Source: a virus. From it: 64,000 nt of DNA. A program made the translations under genes and the position numbers. Shown piece by piece: positions 23,658-31,712 of the stretch. Every line of letters begins with the position of its first letter. Position 1 is the first letter of the stretch. Under the pieces are notes generated by a model. That model was not told the origin of the DNA. It saw only the letters and a list, made by a program, of their open reading frames with translations, and did not search any database. The DNA lies in IMG/VR virus record IMGVR_UViG_3300037245_001295, positions 60,741 to 124,740 of that record; one strand, given 5' to 3'.

Positions 23658-23830
23658 AAGAATCATTAGTAATCGCTTGGGTATTTATTCTGGCACTTAT
23701 CGCCATCCTCATAGGTGCCGGCTTCGCAGTATTTGATTGGTCGCCTATGCTAACCCGGTTGGCAATTGTAGAAGCCGCCGTCTTTGGCATCGGTCTTGTC
23801 ATCGCAGTAATATCTAGCGTCATTCAGTAA
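23654..23830 (+). CDS. Two-pass membrane protein, 58 residues
   Basis: A small protein with hydrophobic segments at about residues 5-26 and 36-56, and a GAGG ribosome site overlapping the previous gene. Predicted inner membrane protein. Small two-pass proteins in phages may be holins or superinfection factors; nothing here decides. Confidence 0.68.
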   Translation: MKESLVIAWVFILALIAILIGAGFAVFDWSPMLTRLAIVEAAVFGIGLVIAVISSVIQ

Positions 23831-23853
23831 CCGTGACGCTTCCAGGAGACACC

Positions 23854-24144
23854 ATGACGGCACGAAGCAACTGGCGTGGTCACCCGATTGAGTCGGCCCC
23901 CGTGGGGTGGATATACAGCGACACGGGCGAACCCACCGTTGGCAGTCGAAGACCTTGTGGACGTTGTCACCGCCCACCGACATCTGAGGGGCATGATGCC
24001 TGTCTCGGCACCCTGGCAGGCGTAATGAATGCTTGCTGCGGCCATGGGAACACTGAAGCTGCCTACGTTCAAATGAACAACGGGTCAGCCCGACGTGGGA
24101 AAGCCGCTCTGGAATTTGCACAAGGGTTGTCAAATGAATCTTAA
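23854..24144 (+). CDS. Cys-rich phage protein with ACCGHG motif
   Basis: A 96-residue protein. CGRCHR and then HDACLGTLAGVMNACCGHG appear, a pattern I have seen in small phage proteins of unknown role (CLG.L.GV..ACCGHG). Zinc binding is likely. AGGAGACACC precedes the ATG, which is why I prefer it to a GTG 21 bases upstream. It overlaps the next gene by 11 bases. Confidence 0.76.
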   Translation: MTARSNWRGHPIESAPVGWIYSDTGEPTVGSRRPCGRCHRPPTSEGHDACLGTLAGVMNACCGHGNTEAAYVQMNNGSARRGKAALEFAQGLSNES

Positions 24145-24562
24145 ACTGATTGACACTATTCGGATATTGGACTTCCCATTCCATGCTTATGTCGTGGTGG
24201 GTAGTGGGATACTGGCTATTCGGGGCATTCGCCCGGCGAGGGATATTGACATTGTTGTCACTGGTGAACTCTACAATGAATGTAAGAAAAGTGGTTGGCG
24301 TGAAGAGTGGCACGCGGTTGTAAACAAGTATGCCTTGCACAAGCATGTTGGTTGTTTTGAAGTTGAACTCTACCGGGACGTTAATGGTGGTGAGGTGCAG
24401 TTTACATTTGAGGAGTTGCGGGCGTCGGCCGATATATTTCAAAATGCCCCCTTTATTTCCCTCCCTCAAATGTTGCGTGTGAAACAGCGTTGCGCGTCCT
24501 GGGGTGCAAAACATCGTGAAGACGTCGCGTACCTGCAAAGGCTGATTTTCCTGGAGAACTAA
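24134..24562 (+). CDS. Small nucleotidyltransferase-like protein
   Basis: A 142-residue protein with VVGSGILAIRGIRPARDIDIVV at its start: GSG at residues 23-25 and DID at 37-39 form the polymerase-beta-type active site. It resembles the MNT/AbiEii-type small nucleotidyltransferases used in toxin-antitoxin systems and antibiotic resistance. It overlaps the preceding gene and shares its last base with the next. Which molecule it modifies is unknown. Confidence 0.7.
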   Translation: MNLKLIDTIRILDFPFHAYVVVGSGILAIRGIRPARDIDIVVTGELYNECKKSGWREEWHAVVNKYALHKHVGCFEVELYRDVNGGEVQFTFEELRASADIFQNAPFISLPQMLRVKQRCASWGAKHREDVAYLQRLIFLEN

Positions 24563-24930
24563 TGATTGACAAGCGCGACATCACGTTCCGGTACACCCGA
24601 GGGCAAGGCCCTGGCGGTCAACGTAAGAACAAAGTCGAGACCTGCGTGATTGCCACACACACGCCCACAGGCCTTGAAGTTCGGGTTGACGGACGCAACC
24701 GCCGCCAGAATCAGAAGGAAGCTGTCAAGCTCCTGACGCAGCGGGTGCGGGAAGCTGCTGCGAAGCGGGTGGCGAAACAGCGGAAGGCGCGGCGCGACCA
24801 CGCAATTAAGAATGAGGAACGCATACGGACGTATGACTACTCGCGAAACCTCGTGACAGATCACCGGACGGGCAAGACAGCCCCGATCAAGGAAATCCTA
24901 GAAAAGGCTAAACTGGAGAAACTGCGATGA
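24562..24930 (+). CDS. GGQ release-factor-like protein
   Basis: A 122-residue protein with GQGPGGQ at residues 14-20, the peptidyl-tRNA hydrolysis motif of class I release factors, followed by a basic domain and RIRTYDYSRNLVTDHR, which matches release factor 1/2 sequence after the GGQ domain. It lacks the stop-codon recognition domain, as in ArfB (YaeJ), ICT1 and PrfH. It could rescue stalled ribosomes or release peptides without stop recognition. A lysine-rich C-terminus like that of ArfB supports ribosome binding. Confidence 0.85.
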   Translation: MIDKRDITFRYTRGQGPGGQRKNKVETCVIATHTPTGLEVRVDGRNRRQNQKEAVKLLTQRVREAAAKRVAKQRKARRDHAIKNEERIRTYDYSRNLVTDHRTGKTAPIKEILEKAKLEKLR

Positions 24931-25094
24931 ACACGAGGGCGTACTTAGGCGGGTTGCACTACAATACAAAACTTCTGTTGCAGAAGATCGCCACCATGAC
25001 TGACGACGAGGTAAACTCAGTGGTGTCAGAGGAGGAGGCTTTTGAAATGCAAAACTTCGTCCGTGACATTCTAAACCAAATAATGGAGAACTGA
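24927..25094 (+). CDS. Small acidic hypothetical protein
   Basis: A 55-residue helical acidic protein starting inside the stop of the GGQ gene (ATGA). Its second half is Glu-rich. No motif. Confidence 0.65.
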   Translation: MNTRAYLGGLHYNTKLLLQKIATMTDDEVNSVVSEEEAFEMQNFVRDILNQIMEN

Positions 25095-25095
25095 T

Positions 25096-25308
25096 ATGGG
25101 ATGGGCCGGAGGAAGTGACGTTATGACTAGCATCATCCATGGTGCTAAGAAGCGATTTCCGCATGATCCAGAGATACGGCGTGACATTTATGAGATTACC
25201 ATCTGGGCACTTGACGGGCATGATTGGGATACACACGACGAGTGCATGGGTCAAGATATTGAGTTCGACAAGGCCCTTGAAAAACTACGACCGGAGCGTA
25301 GAGACTGA
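25096..25308 (+). CDS. Hypothetical protein
   Basis: A 70-residue protein with mixed charge, a Trp-Asp-rich middle (ALDGHDWDTHDECMG) and basic end. It starts 1 base after the previous stop; its TGA is followed by the ParB-like gene in another frame. No family recognised. Confidence 0.68.
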   Translation: MGWAGGSDVMTSIIHGAKKRFPHDPEIRRDIYEITIWALDGHDWDTHDECMGQDIEFDKALEKLRPERRD

Positions 25309-25309
25309 C

Positions 25310-26089
25310 ATGCCCAAGTACCCTGAGTTAGCCGACTACAAGACTCTTGAGATTCCCGTAGGCGTGATCTACTTCGACCGGGCGTTCAACAGCCGGGGCG
25401 TGTTCGCGCCTCAATCGTGCGTAGAGCTTGCCGAGAGTATGCGGGCCAAAGGCTTGAAGATTCCCATCATCGTTCAACCGCGCGGGGATGCCAGGGGTGT
25501 TCCGAAGGGGTTCGAGTATCGTATCATTGCCGGGCACCGCCGGTACACGGCCGCTAAGCTGTTGCTACAGTGGGTCACTATCCCGGCAACTGTAGTCACA
25601 GGCTTGTCTGAGAAGGACGCCAGGGTCACGAATCTGATCGAGAATCTGGCCCGGAAGAATCTAACGCTGTACCAAGAGGCAGTCGCCCTTCGGCATACCT
25701 TCCCTGACCCGATCTCTTACGAGAAGATGGCTAAGGAGGTGAGCAAGAGTTCCTCGTGGTGTCGAATTCGGTGTCGTCTGCTAGAGGCCCCAGAAAAGGT
25801 GCAGGAACTTGCCAGAAAGAACATCTTAGGCGCGGCCGATCTGAAGTACCTGACGTACAAAACGCCCGACGAGCAGCTAGCTATAGCGGCAGAGATCGAG
25901 ATTGCCAATTTGCACGGCGAGACTCTGCTAAACTACAGGCGTCGGAACAAGAAAATACGGCGAGCCCGCAACCTCCGGGACATTGATGAAATGCTGACTA
26001 TGCTCATGGCTAAGGGTGTATACCCAGACCCGTACAAAGCGCTATCGTGGGCTGCCGGAAGAATACCAGACGAAGAACTTTTAGGCTAA
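25310..26089 (+). CDS. ParB-like partition/CTPase-fold protein
   Basis: A 259-residue protein. Residues 60-120 carry the ParB N-terminal signatures IIAGHRRYTAAK and NLIENLARKNLTLYQEA. A central HTH region follows (YEKMAKEVSKSSSWCRIRCR). ParB proteins bind parS sites and clamp DNA after CTP hydrolysis. Phage ParB-like proteins act in segregation of prophage plasmids or in transcription control. No ParA gene is seen nearby. The ATG overlaps the end of the previous gene region by none and has GGAGCG about 10 bases upstream. Confidence 0.84.
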   Translation: MPKYPELADYKTLEIPVGVIYFDRAFNSRGVFAPQSCVELAESMRAKGLKIPIIVQPRGDARGVPKGFEYRIIAGHRRYTAAKLLLQWVTIPATVVTGLSEKDARVTNLIENLARKNLTLYQEAVALRHTFPDPISYEKMAKEVSKSSSWCRIRCRLLEAPEKVQELARKNILGAADLKYLTYKTPDEQLAIAAEIEIANLHGETLLNYRRRNKKIRRARNLRDIDEMLTMLMAKGVYPDPYKALSWAAGRIPDEELLG

Positions 26090-26107
26090 TTGGCACGGGA
26101 GTTGCAC
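26090..26107 (+). promoter_or_regulatory. Sigma-54-like -24/-12 motif, copy 1
   Basis: TTGGCACGGGAGTTGCAC, directly after the ParB-like stop codon. GG at 26092-26093 and GC at 26104-26105 are 10 bases apart, the exact sigma-54 spacing. The ATG at 26108 would lie before the +1, so it may not work as a promoter here; it could be a protein-binding site. It also contains the GGGAG used as ribosome site. Confidence 0.45.
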
Positions 26108-26365
26108 ATGTATGTAGATCAACAATTAAGAAGGCTGCTTGTACGGTATCGCGGGAGGATTCTGTTTGACTACTCAGGTCCACAGGACGTGTGTTGCCTC
26201 AGTGCGCGGCGTGACGGCTCGGCCGACGATGATTGGGTTTATGTCTCATTCACCCTCCCCACGTCCCCTGAGGACTCTTACGACCGTGCAGTCATCGCCT
26301 TGAGGGGTTGGCTGACAATGCCGCAAGCTCGGTATGACAAAGAATACCCAAAGGATTCCAACTGA
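26108..26365 (+). CDS. Hypothetical protein
   Basis: An 85-residue basic/mixed protein. The ATG is 6 bases after GGGAG, better than the TTG at 26090. Contains Arg-rich helices at the start and a beta-like middle. No family recognised. Flanked on both sides by the sigma-54-like 18-mers. Confidence 0.65.
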   Translation: MYVDQQLRRLLVRYRGRILFDYSGPQDVCCLSARRDGSADDDWVYVSFTLPTSPEDSYDRAVIALRGWLTMPQARYDKEYPKDSN

Positions 26366-26383
26366 TTGGCACGGAATTTGCAC
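26366..26383 (+). promoter_or_regulatory. Sigma-54-like -24/-12 motif, copy 2
   Basis: TTGGCACGGAATTTGCAC, a match to the sigma-54 consensus TTGGCACG-N4-TTGCW. It begins at the first base after the previous stop and differs from copy 1 at two positions. The expected start would be near 26393, before the AGGAGG and ATG at 26408. Confidence 0.55.
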
Positions 26384-26407
26384 TATTAGTATGCCAAGGA
26401 GGCCGCA

Positions 26408-26788
26408 ATGCAAAGAATAACAGAAAAAAGGCTTGATTTACTAGGGTTTCACCGCGAGAACGGCGTCATCGAGGTACGAAAACTTCCCGCCGGCACGCGA
26501 ATTGCACTGGAGACTGTGTCCGAGGTCTACGAGCTTGAAGTCGGAACCCCCCGGTTGGGGGTTGTTCTGATAGCCAGCGAGCGGAAGTTCCGGGCGCGCG
26601 ACAAGGCAGTAGTCACCGGAAGCCTTGACGTTGACACTGGCCTGTTTCTACCGAAGATCATTGGGCAAGGCCTCAAGGTTGTACTCAAACGACCCTACGC
26701 CCCTGTGATACGAACCGATCCGGTGCTGGCCGCCACGATCCGGGGCAAGGACGACAGTTACGTTTATGAAATGTGGAATTTGGAGTAA
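26408..26788 (+). CDS. Hypothetical protein behind sigma-54-like motif
   Basis: A 126-residue basic protein, beta-rich with an ordered distribution of Val and Leu, suggesting a small beta barrel. AGGAGG precedes the ATG. No family is recognised. Confidence 0.72.
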   Translation: MQRITEKRLDLLGFHRENGVIEVRKLPAGTRIALETVSEVYELEVGTPRLGVVLIASERKFRARDKAVVTGSLDVDTGLFLPKIIGQGLKVVLKRPYAPVIRTDPVLAATIRGKDDSYVYEMWNLE

Positions 26789-26792
26789 GACA

Positions 26793-26957
26793 ATGAGTAA
26801 GTCGTTCCTTTACGCGATCATCTTTGGCGCATTGGCCGCCGTGGCCGTCCGTTTTTCCACGGGCCTCACACCCGATGGGGAGTGCGTTACTACGTACTTG
26901 GCAATGATCCTGGGTACCCTGCTGGCCATCGGAAAAACTCTGGAGCAGAGATCGTGA
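26793..26957 (+). CDS. Small membrane protein
   Basis: A 54-residue protein with two hydrophobic segments (about residues 4-21 and 33-50). It follows GGAGTAAGACA, the same kind of junction as at 3335. It ends in GTGA with the radical SAM start. Confidence 0.68.
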   Translation: MSKSFLYAIIFGALAAVAVRFSTGLTPDGECVTTYLAMILGTLLAIGKTLEQRS

Positions 26958-27838
26958 AAACGCACACCTTTTCCATCGTGGTCGGCACGGCAGCCTGTAA
27001 TGCGAAGTGCCCGTTCTGCGTTAGCAAGATGACGCATACGGCGGCGTGCCGGATGAAGGCCATTAACAAACGTCGCTTACACACGGCCTGCCGCATTGTC
27101 GAGCAAGCCCGAGACGGGTTGGTGAACGTACTGCTGACCGGCAAGGGTGAGCCACTGCTGTTTCCCGACGAAATCACAGAATACCTTGTCGAGCTTGGGC
27201 AGTACAATTTCCCGTTGATCGACCTCCAGACTAACGGTATCCTCCTCAAGGCGTCAGCCGATCACGGGTATCTGAATAAGTGGGTGGGCTTAGGCCTCAC
27301 CTTGGCCTGTGTCTCAATCACACATTGGGAGCCGGATCATAGCAACAACTTAATGGGCATCGACCGTGGCTTTAACTTCTATGAGGCCGTGGAGGTGATC
27401 CATAAAGCCGGGCTGGCCGCCCGCCTGAATTGCACTTTGACAAGAAGTGGCTGTGCCACCCTGCACGACGTTGACATCTTGATTAACCGCTGTCGCGAGG
27501 AAGGTGTTGAGCAGCTTACCTTACGTGAGGTCGAAGTGCCGGATTACACCCCCGGCTCGGGCACGGCTGATACGACTAACGCGGTTCGTGAATATGCTGA
27601 GCAAGAGAAGCGAGTCGGCTTCGCTAATCAGATTCGTCTACATCTTGAGATGAAGGGTGCCACGAAGCTCATGGAGTTGCCGCATGGAGCAGTAATCTAT
27701 GACGATGCAGGGCAGAATGTCTGCATCTCCAACTGTCTCACGTCTACGACGGACCCGAACGACATTCGGCAGATCATCTACTTCCCCGATGGCCGGATCG
27801 CTTATGATTGGAAATACAAGGGAGCCCGAATCCTGTGA
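26954..27838 (+). CDS. Radical SAM enzyme
   Basis: A 294-residue protein starting at a GTG in the previous TGA. CNAKCPFC at residues 15-22 gives the CxxxCxxC iron-sulfur motif; TGKGEPLL (near residue 60) resembles the GGEP motif that binds the SAM methionine. The remaining barrel is normal length. Two further Cys residues near the end (VCISNC) could hold a second cluster. It may relate to QueE or MoaA-like enzymes, but no other deazapurine gene is seen in the window, so the substrate is open. Confidence 0.85.
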   Translation: MKTHTFSIVVGTAACNAKCPFCVSKMTHTAACRMKAINKRRLHTACRIVEQARDGLVNVLLTGKGEPLLFPDEITEYLVELGQYNFPLIDLQTNGILLKASADHGYLNKWVGLGLTLACVSITHWEPDHSNNLMGIDRGFNFYEAVEVIHKAGLAARLNCTLTRSGCATLHDVDILINRCREEGVEQLTLREVEVPDYTPGSGTADTTNAVREYAEQEKRVGFANQIRLHLEMKGATKLMELPHGAVIYDDAGQNVCISNCLTSTTDPNDIRQIIYFPDGRIAYDWKYKGARIL

Positions 27839-28041
27839 CACCTGATACATGTAGTATATGCGGCAATTCACTTGAAACAGGGGGCACCTCTATGACCGCC
27901 ATCACGTTCAAGATTAGTGGCAACCCACTCGACCCCGAGGAGACAAAGGCCCTTGCGGAGGCGATCTCTCCATATTGCTTAGACAAGACATACAGCGTTT
28001 GTGTTCCGTGCTGGATGCGTAAACTAGGTGTCAAACCTTAG
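27835..28041 (+). CDS. Zinc-binding small protein
   Basis: A 68-residue protein starting at a GTG overlapping the radical SAM stop (GTGA). CSIC near residue 7 and CVPC near 57 form the two halves of a probable zinc site. Function unknown. Confidence 0.7.
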   Translation: MTPDTCSICGNSLETGGTSMTAITFKISGNPLDPEETKALAEAISPYCLDKTYSVCVPCWMRKLGVKP

Positions 28042-28050
28042 AAGGCTGCT

Positions 28051-28194
28051 ATGAACAGAATTTTGAGATGGTCCGTTTGTTTTGTAATGGGATTTAGTGC
28101 TGGCTGGGTCGTACTACTACTCCTCTGGGCATTTGCAACCCTTAACCACCTTCTAATAACCGGCTTAACTAATTACTGGTCGGAGGTGCTATGA
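28051..28194 (+). CDS. Single-pass membrane protein, 47 residues
   Basis: A basic start (MNRILRW) is followed by one long hydrophobic segment (residues 8-28), then a polar end. AAGG lies upstream. Overlaps the next gene in ATGA. Confidence 0.65.
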   Translation: MNRILRWSVCFVMGFSAGWVVLLLLWAFATLNHLLITGLTNYWSEVL

Positions 28195-28292
28195 GTACAA
28201 CGGTTGTAAACCTGAAACGAGATTTCTGTGACGCTGTGTCGGATCAACGTCTTGACATTGTACTCAATGAATCCATGGGCGGGAGTTGGTAA
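28191..28292 (+). CDS. Microprotein, 33 residues
   Basis: A short soluble peptide starting MSTTVVNLKRDFCD, coupled to the membrane protein by ATGA and ending directly before the DNA polymerase ATG. GGAGGTGCT lies before its start. Small size limits certainty. Confidence 0.55.
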   Translation: MSTTVVNLKRDFCDAVSDQRLDIVLNESMGGSW

Positions 28293-30827
28293 ATGATTAA
28301 GACATATCTCGACACCGAAACATGCGGTCTGCACGGACTCCCTGTGCTGATCCAATACGCCTTCGACGACGGTGACATCAACCTGTTCGAGCCGTGGACT
28401 CGCCCGGCGCGGGAGTCGCTCGAACTGATCGAGAAAGTGGCCGACACATGCTTCGTCGGCTTCAACAACAATTTTGATTGGTTCCACCTGTGTAAGCTCT
28501 ACACCATCTGGCGTCTGCTGCCGCCCGATTTGCTGCCCGCAAATGACATCTCCCTAGTCTCTGAGATGGAGCCATTGGGCCGCGATGGCCCGTGCATCAA
28601 ACCAGCTTCGTCGCTGGACCTCATGCTACACTCACGCAAGGGTCCATACCAATCGCTGATGGCTCGTAGCGACGTGCGGATTCGGAAAGTGCCAACCATT
28701 CTGGCGGCCCCGCTGGCCCAAGAGCTTGAGAAGCGGGTGGAGTTTGACGGCATCCTCTTCGCACGCCGCAAAGACCCCGAGGCCCCGAAGTGGCAGGTGT
28801 TTGACCGGCGTAACAAGGACGACGACATTGATCCCGATTTCAAGGACGTGGTACTGAAGTTCAACCCGGCGGGCGGCCTGAAGTTTCTAGCCGAGCACGC
28901 TCTGGGGATTAAGCCCGACTACCACTACAAAGACGTAGAGCTTGACCCCAAGCTCCGTCCCCGAGAGCTTGGGTACGTTCCGTTTGCTCTTGGTATGTCT
29001 AGCCCTGAGAAAGATTGGGAAGTCTTCGACAAGCATGGCGACTCGAAAGGTTTTGCATGGCCTGCGGTCATTCACCATCATATCAAGCACTGGCATAACA
29101 GCCAACCCGCTCGTGATTATGCACGGGACGACGTGAAGTACACCCGAATGCTGGATGAGCACTTCGACTACCCCGAGATCGGGGACAACGATAGCATATT
29201 GGCGTGCATGGTAGCGGCAGTGCGGTGGCACGGGTTCGTCGTGGATTTAGAACAGACTGAGGAGCTTCTGGACAAGTCTGCCAAGATCGTCAGACGATCT
29301 CCGGTGAACATCAATAAGCCCAAGCAGGTGCGACACTACATCCGTGATTGTATGGTCGATATGGAAGCCCTCCTCATTGACGAGTCAACAAAGAAAAGTA
29401 ATCTTGAGAAGATTCGCGACGAGATGGTGGTAGAGGAAGCTGGCGAAATCTGCATCAAGTGCTTTGGCGATGGCTGCCTGCGGTGTGACCATGCGGGCGA
29501 GCTAGCAGTGGGTAGGATGCCAGCCGCCGAACGCTGTGACGAAATCTTAATGGTCAAAGAGGCTGCCAAAGAGGTAGAGCTACACACGAAGCTGACGCAG
29601 GCTGGCCGCTTCCACGCGAGCTTCAATGTCATTGGCACGCTGTCCTCACGGATGTCGGGCGGTGGCGGTCTAAACGCCCAAGGGATCAAGCACTCGGACG
29701 AGGTGCGGCGTATGTTCCCGCTGGCGTGGGACGGTATGATCCTGTGCGGCGGTGACTTTGACTCATTCGAGGTGACGCTGGCCGACGCCGTGTTTGAAGA
29801 CCCCGCCCTACGGGCCGACTTGTTGGCCGGTAAGAAGCTCCACGCTTTGATGGCGATGGCTCTGTATCCTGGCAAGACCTACGAAGACATTCTAGCCTCA
29901 AAAGGCTCCAGCTTTGACATGTACACCCGTGGCAAGCAAGCCGTCTTCGCCATGCTATACGGCGGTGACCACAACACGGTTCACAACAAACTAGCTATTC
30001 CGCTGGCCGTGGCCGAGGACGCCTTCGTCCGGTTCCAGCGTAAATATCCCGGTATCAAAGCCGCTCGTGAAGAGGTGATGGATAGATTCCAAGCCATGCA
30101 CCAGCCTGACGGCATCGGCACGGCCATTACATGGAGAGACCCACACGACTATGCGGAGACCTTCCTTGGTTTCCGCCGGTACTTCACACTTGAAAACCGC
30201 ATCTGCAAAGAGCTTTTCAAGCTCGCACAGAGGCCACCGAAACATTGGCGGAATGTGAAGTTGGAGATCGTCCGCACAGACCGCGTGCAGCAGGTGGGCG
30301 GTGCGGTATCATCCGCCCTGTACGGAGCGGCTTTCCAGATTCAGGCCAGCAACACGCGGGCCGCAAACAATCACATGATCCAAAGCCCTGGCGCGATGAT
30401 TACCAAATCCTTGCAGCGGGCAATTTGGGACGCGCAGCCTGCCGGTGTAAACGACTGGGTAGTAGCCCCTATGAATGTGCATGACGAAGTTATGGTGGTG
30501 GCCCATCCAGACGCCATTGACGATATTACCGAGCGGGTTATAGCCTCTGTTGAATCCTATCGCGACCGCGTGCCACTTATCGGCATGGGGTGGGTGAAGA
30601 AGATGGACAACTGGGCTGAGAAGGGCGGGGGCGTTGGAAATGAAGTTCACATTGAACCCAAGGAGATTACCGATGACGACGGAAGAACGAGCAATTTGGC
30701 TGAAGCCCTTGACGACACCACAACTGAGAGCCCTTGCTTCTCAGAATCAGATTGCGAACTGGAGAAAATTGCCGAGGATGAAGCTAATCTCGCAGCTATG
30801 CTCAGTGGAGGAATGTTTGGTGCATGA
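28293..30827 (+). CDS. Family A DNA polymerase with 3'-5' exonuclease domain
   Basis: An 844-residue replicative polymerase. Exo I is DTET at residues 7-10, Exo II is near NNFDWFHL, and the palm carries motif A DFDSFEVTLA (from residue 488), motif B RGKQAVFAMLYG (from 546) and motif C HDE (730-732). A Cys set CIKC..GCLRCDH near residue 385-400 is a zinc insert. Motif A has DFDSFEV where E. coli has DYSQIEL, as in other phage enzymes. A second gene overlaps its end in another frame. Confidence 0.96.
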   Translation: MIKTYLDTETCGLHGLPVLIQYAFDDGDINLFEPWTRPARESLELIEKVADTCFVGFNNNFDWFHLCKLYTIWRLLPPDLLPANDISLVSEMEPLGRDGPCIKPASSLDLMLHSRKGPYQSLMARSDVRIRKVPTILAAPLAQELEKRVEFDGILFARRKDPEAPKWQVFDRRNKDDDIDPDFKDVVLKFNPAGGLKFLAEHALGIKPDYHYKDVELDPKLRPRELGYVPFALGMSSPEKDWEVFDKHGDSKGFAWPAVIHHHIKHWHNSQPARDYARDDVKYTRMLDEHFDYPEIGDNDSILACMVAAVRWHGFVVDLEQTEELLDKSAKIVRRSPVNINKPKQVRHYIRDCMVDMEALLIDESTKKSNLEKIRDEMVVEEAGEICIKCFGDGCLRCDHAGELAVGRMPAAERCDEILMVKEAAKEVELHTKLTQAGRFHASFNVIGTLSSRMSGGGGLNAQGIKHSDEVRRMFPLAWDGMILCGGDFDSFEVTLADAVFEDPALRADLLAGKKLHALMAMALYPGKTYEDILASKGSSFDMYTRGKQAVFAMLYGGDHNTVHNKLAIPLAVAEDAFVRFQRKYPGIKAAREEVMDRFQAMHQPDGIGTAITWRDPHDYAETFLGFRRYFTLENRICKELFKLAQRPPKHWRNVKLEIVRTDRVQQVGGAVSSALYGAAFQIQASNTRAANNHMIQSPGAMITKSLQRAIWDAQPAGVNDWVVAPMNVHDEVMVVAHPDAIDDITERVIASVESYRDRVPLIGMGWVKKMDNWAEKGGGVGNEVHIEPKEITDDDGRTSNLAEALDDTTTESPCFSESDCELEKIAEDEANLAAMLSGGMFGA

Positions 30828-30867
30828 GACCGCTGAGCCGGTTGGGAAGTTTCAACTATGCGGATAA
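30673..30867 (+). CDS. SAP/Rho-N-like small protein overlapping the polymerase end
   Basis: A 64-residue basic protein lying 155 bases inside the 3' end of the polymerase gene in another frame. AAGGAGATTACCG gives a strong ribosome site. The sequence LTTPQLRALASQNQIANWRKL...KLISQL resembles a SAP or Rho N-terminal domain (LTV.ELR..A....I....K.ELI..L), which binds nucleic acid. Codon use in the overlap is shared, so it could still be a chance frame. Confidence 0.55.
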   Translation: MTTEERAIWLKPLTTPQLRALASQNQIANWRKLPRMKLISQLCSVEECLVHETAEPVGKFQLCG

Positions 30868-31163
30868 TAATCAATGCAAAAGTGATCCCAGAAGTCACGC
30901 CGCCTAACACGGTGTACGTGAGATTGGGCGACGGAAACATACCTTATGAGGAGAAACCGATGAAAGAACCTATGACAATTTGTACTAAATGCCAGCATGT
31001 GAAGATCACTGGGAGAAGCTCCGTGTGGACCAGATTTGAGTGCTACGCAAGTATCATTATCGACGGGGTAAATCCAGTCACAGGGGAGCCGCAAGATACA
31101 GTGCTTGCAAAGTGCCACAACAGAAACACAGGCGACTGCAAACTGTATGAGGAAGCGCGATGA
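30858..31163 (+). CDS. Hypothetical Cys-rich protein
   Basis: A 101-residue protein. The first 33 residues are hydrophobic/beta-like; from residue 35 the chain holds CTKCQHV, CYAS and CHNRNTGDC, a probable zinc site. ATG 30960 behind GAGGAGAAACCG could be the true start of a 67-residue form. No family recognised. Confidence 0.62.
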   Translation: MRIIINAKVIPEVTPPNTVYVRLGDGNIPYEEKPMKEPMTICTKCQHVKITGRSSVWTRFECYASIIIDGVNPVTGEPQDTVLAKCHNRNTGDCKLYEEAR

Positions 31164-31312
31164 AAATGTTCAGCGAATGTAGTGGACCGTGTGAGACCTG
31201 TAAAGTGCATCTTTCCGGCACCATGTGCATGGCCGGGCACGGCGACGACGACTATGTCCACGCGGACGTGGAGTGGATTGCAGCCTTGAAGCAAAAGGAA
31301 GCGAATGGATAA
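31160..31312 (+). CDS. Cys-rich small protein
   Basis: A 50-residue protein with ECSGPCETCK and CMAGHGDDDYVH, four Cys plus His/Asp that may bind zinc. GAGGAAGCG precedes its ATGA start. It overlaps the nuclease gene by 8 bases. Confidence 0.66.
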   Translation: MKMFSECSGPCETCKVHLSGTMCMAGHGDDDYVHADVEWIAALKQKEANG

Positions 31313-31712
31313 TCCTCACATGCGAGAAGCGCACGGCCCTGAGTGGCGAATCCAGAAGGAACTAATCAAGTTCCTGCGGGCTCGCGGCTGGCTTGTTGAG
31401 GTTATGCACGGTAACCTATTCCAAAAAGGCGTGCCTGACTTGTACATCGCCCACCCGAAGCATGGGCAGAGGTGGATTGACGTTAAGAACCCCGTCAGCT
31501 ACAACTTCACAAGAGACCAGAGGATTAAGTGGCCCAACTGGGAGAAATACGGAGTCGGAATCTGGATACTCGTGGCCGCCACGGACGAAGAGTATGACAA
31601 GTTGTGGAAGCCGCCCAACATGCGCGATTACTGGAAGGCCAGTTGGTACTTGGAGCCCACTGTGGACGACCTTCTGGACGAACTAGATGACCCAACACTG
31701 GAGGAAGAGTGA
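31305..31712 (+). CDS. VRR-NUC-like endonuclease
   Basis: A 135-residue protein with GVPDLYIAHPKHGQRWIDVKN near residues 42-62: the PD and (D/E)xK parts of a PD-(D/E)XK active site as in VRR-NUC domains. Phage members act as Holliday-junction resolvases or structure-specific nucleases. It lies after the polymerase and before the sigma-like factor, in the replication block. The tail is acidic. Confidence 0.82.
   Translation: MDNPHMREAHGPEWRIQKELIKFLRARGWLVEVMHGNLFQKGVPDLYIAHPKHGQRWIDVKNPVSYNFTRDQRIKWPNWEKYGVGIWILVAATDEEYDKLWKPPNMRDYWKASWYLEPTVDDLLDELDDPTLEEE

Noticed and set aside
25310-26089. Complete partition system with ParA
   Set aside because: No Walker-type ParA gene and no clear inverted parS repeats nearby; the ParB-like protein stands alone.
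26954-27838. Deazaguanine DNA modification pathway
   Set aside because: Only a generic radical SAM enzyme is present; no QueC, QueD, FolE or DpdA-like genes are seen in the window.
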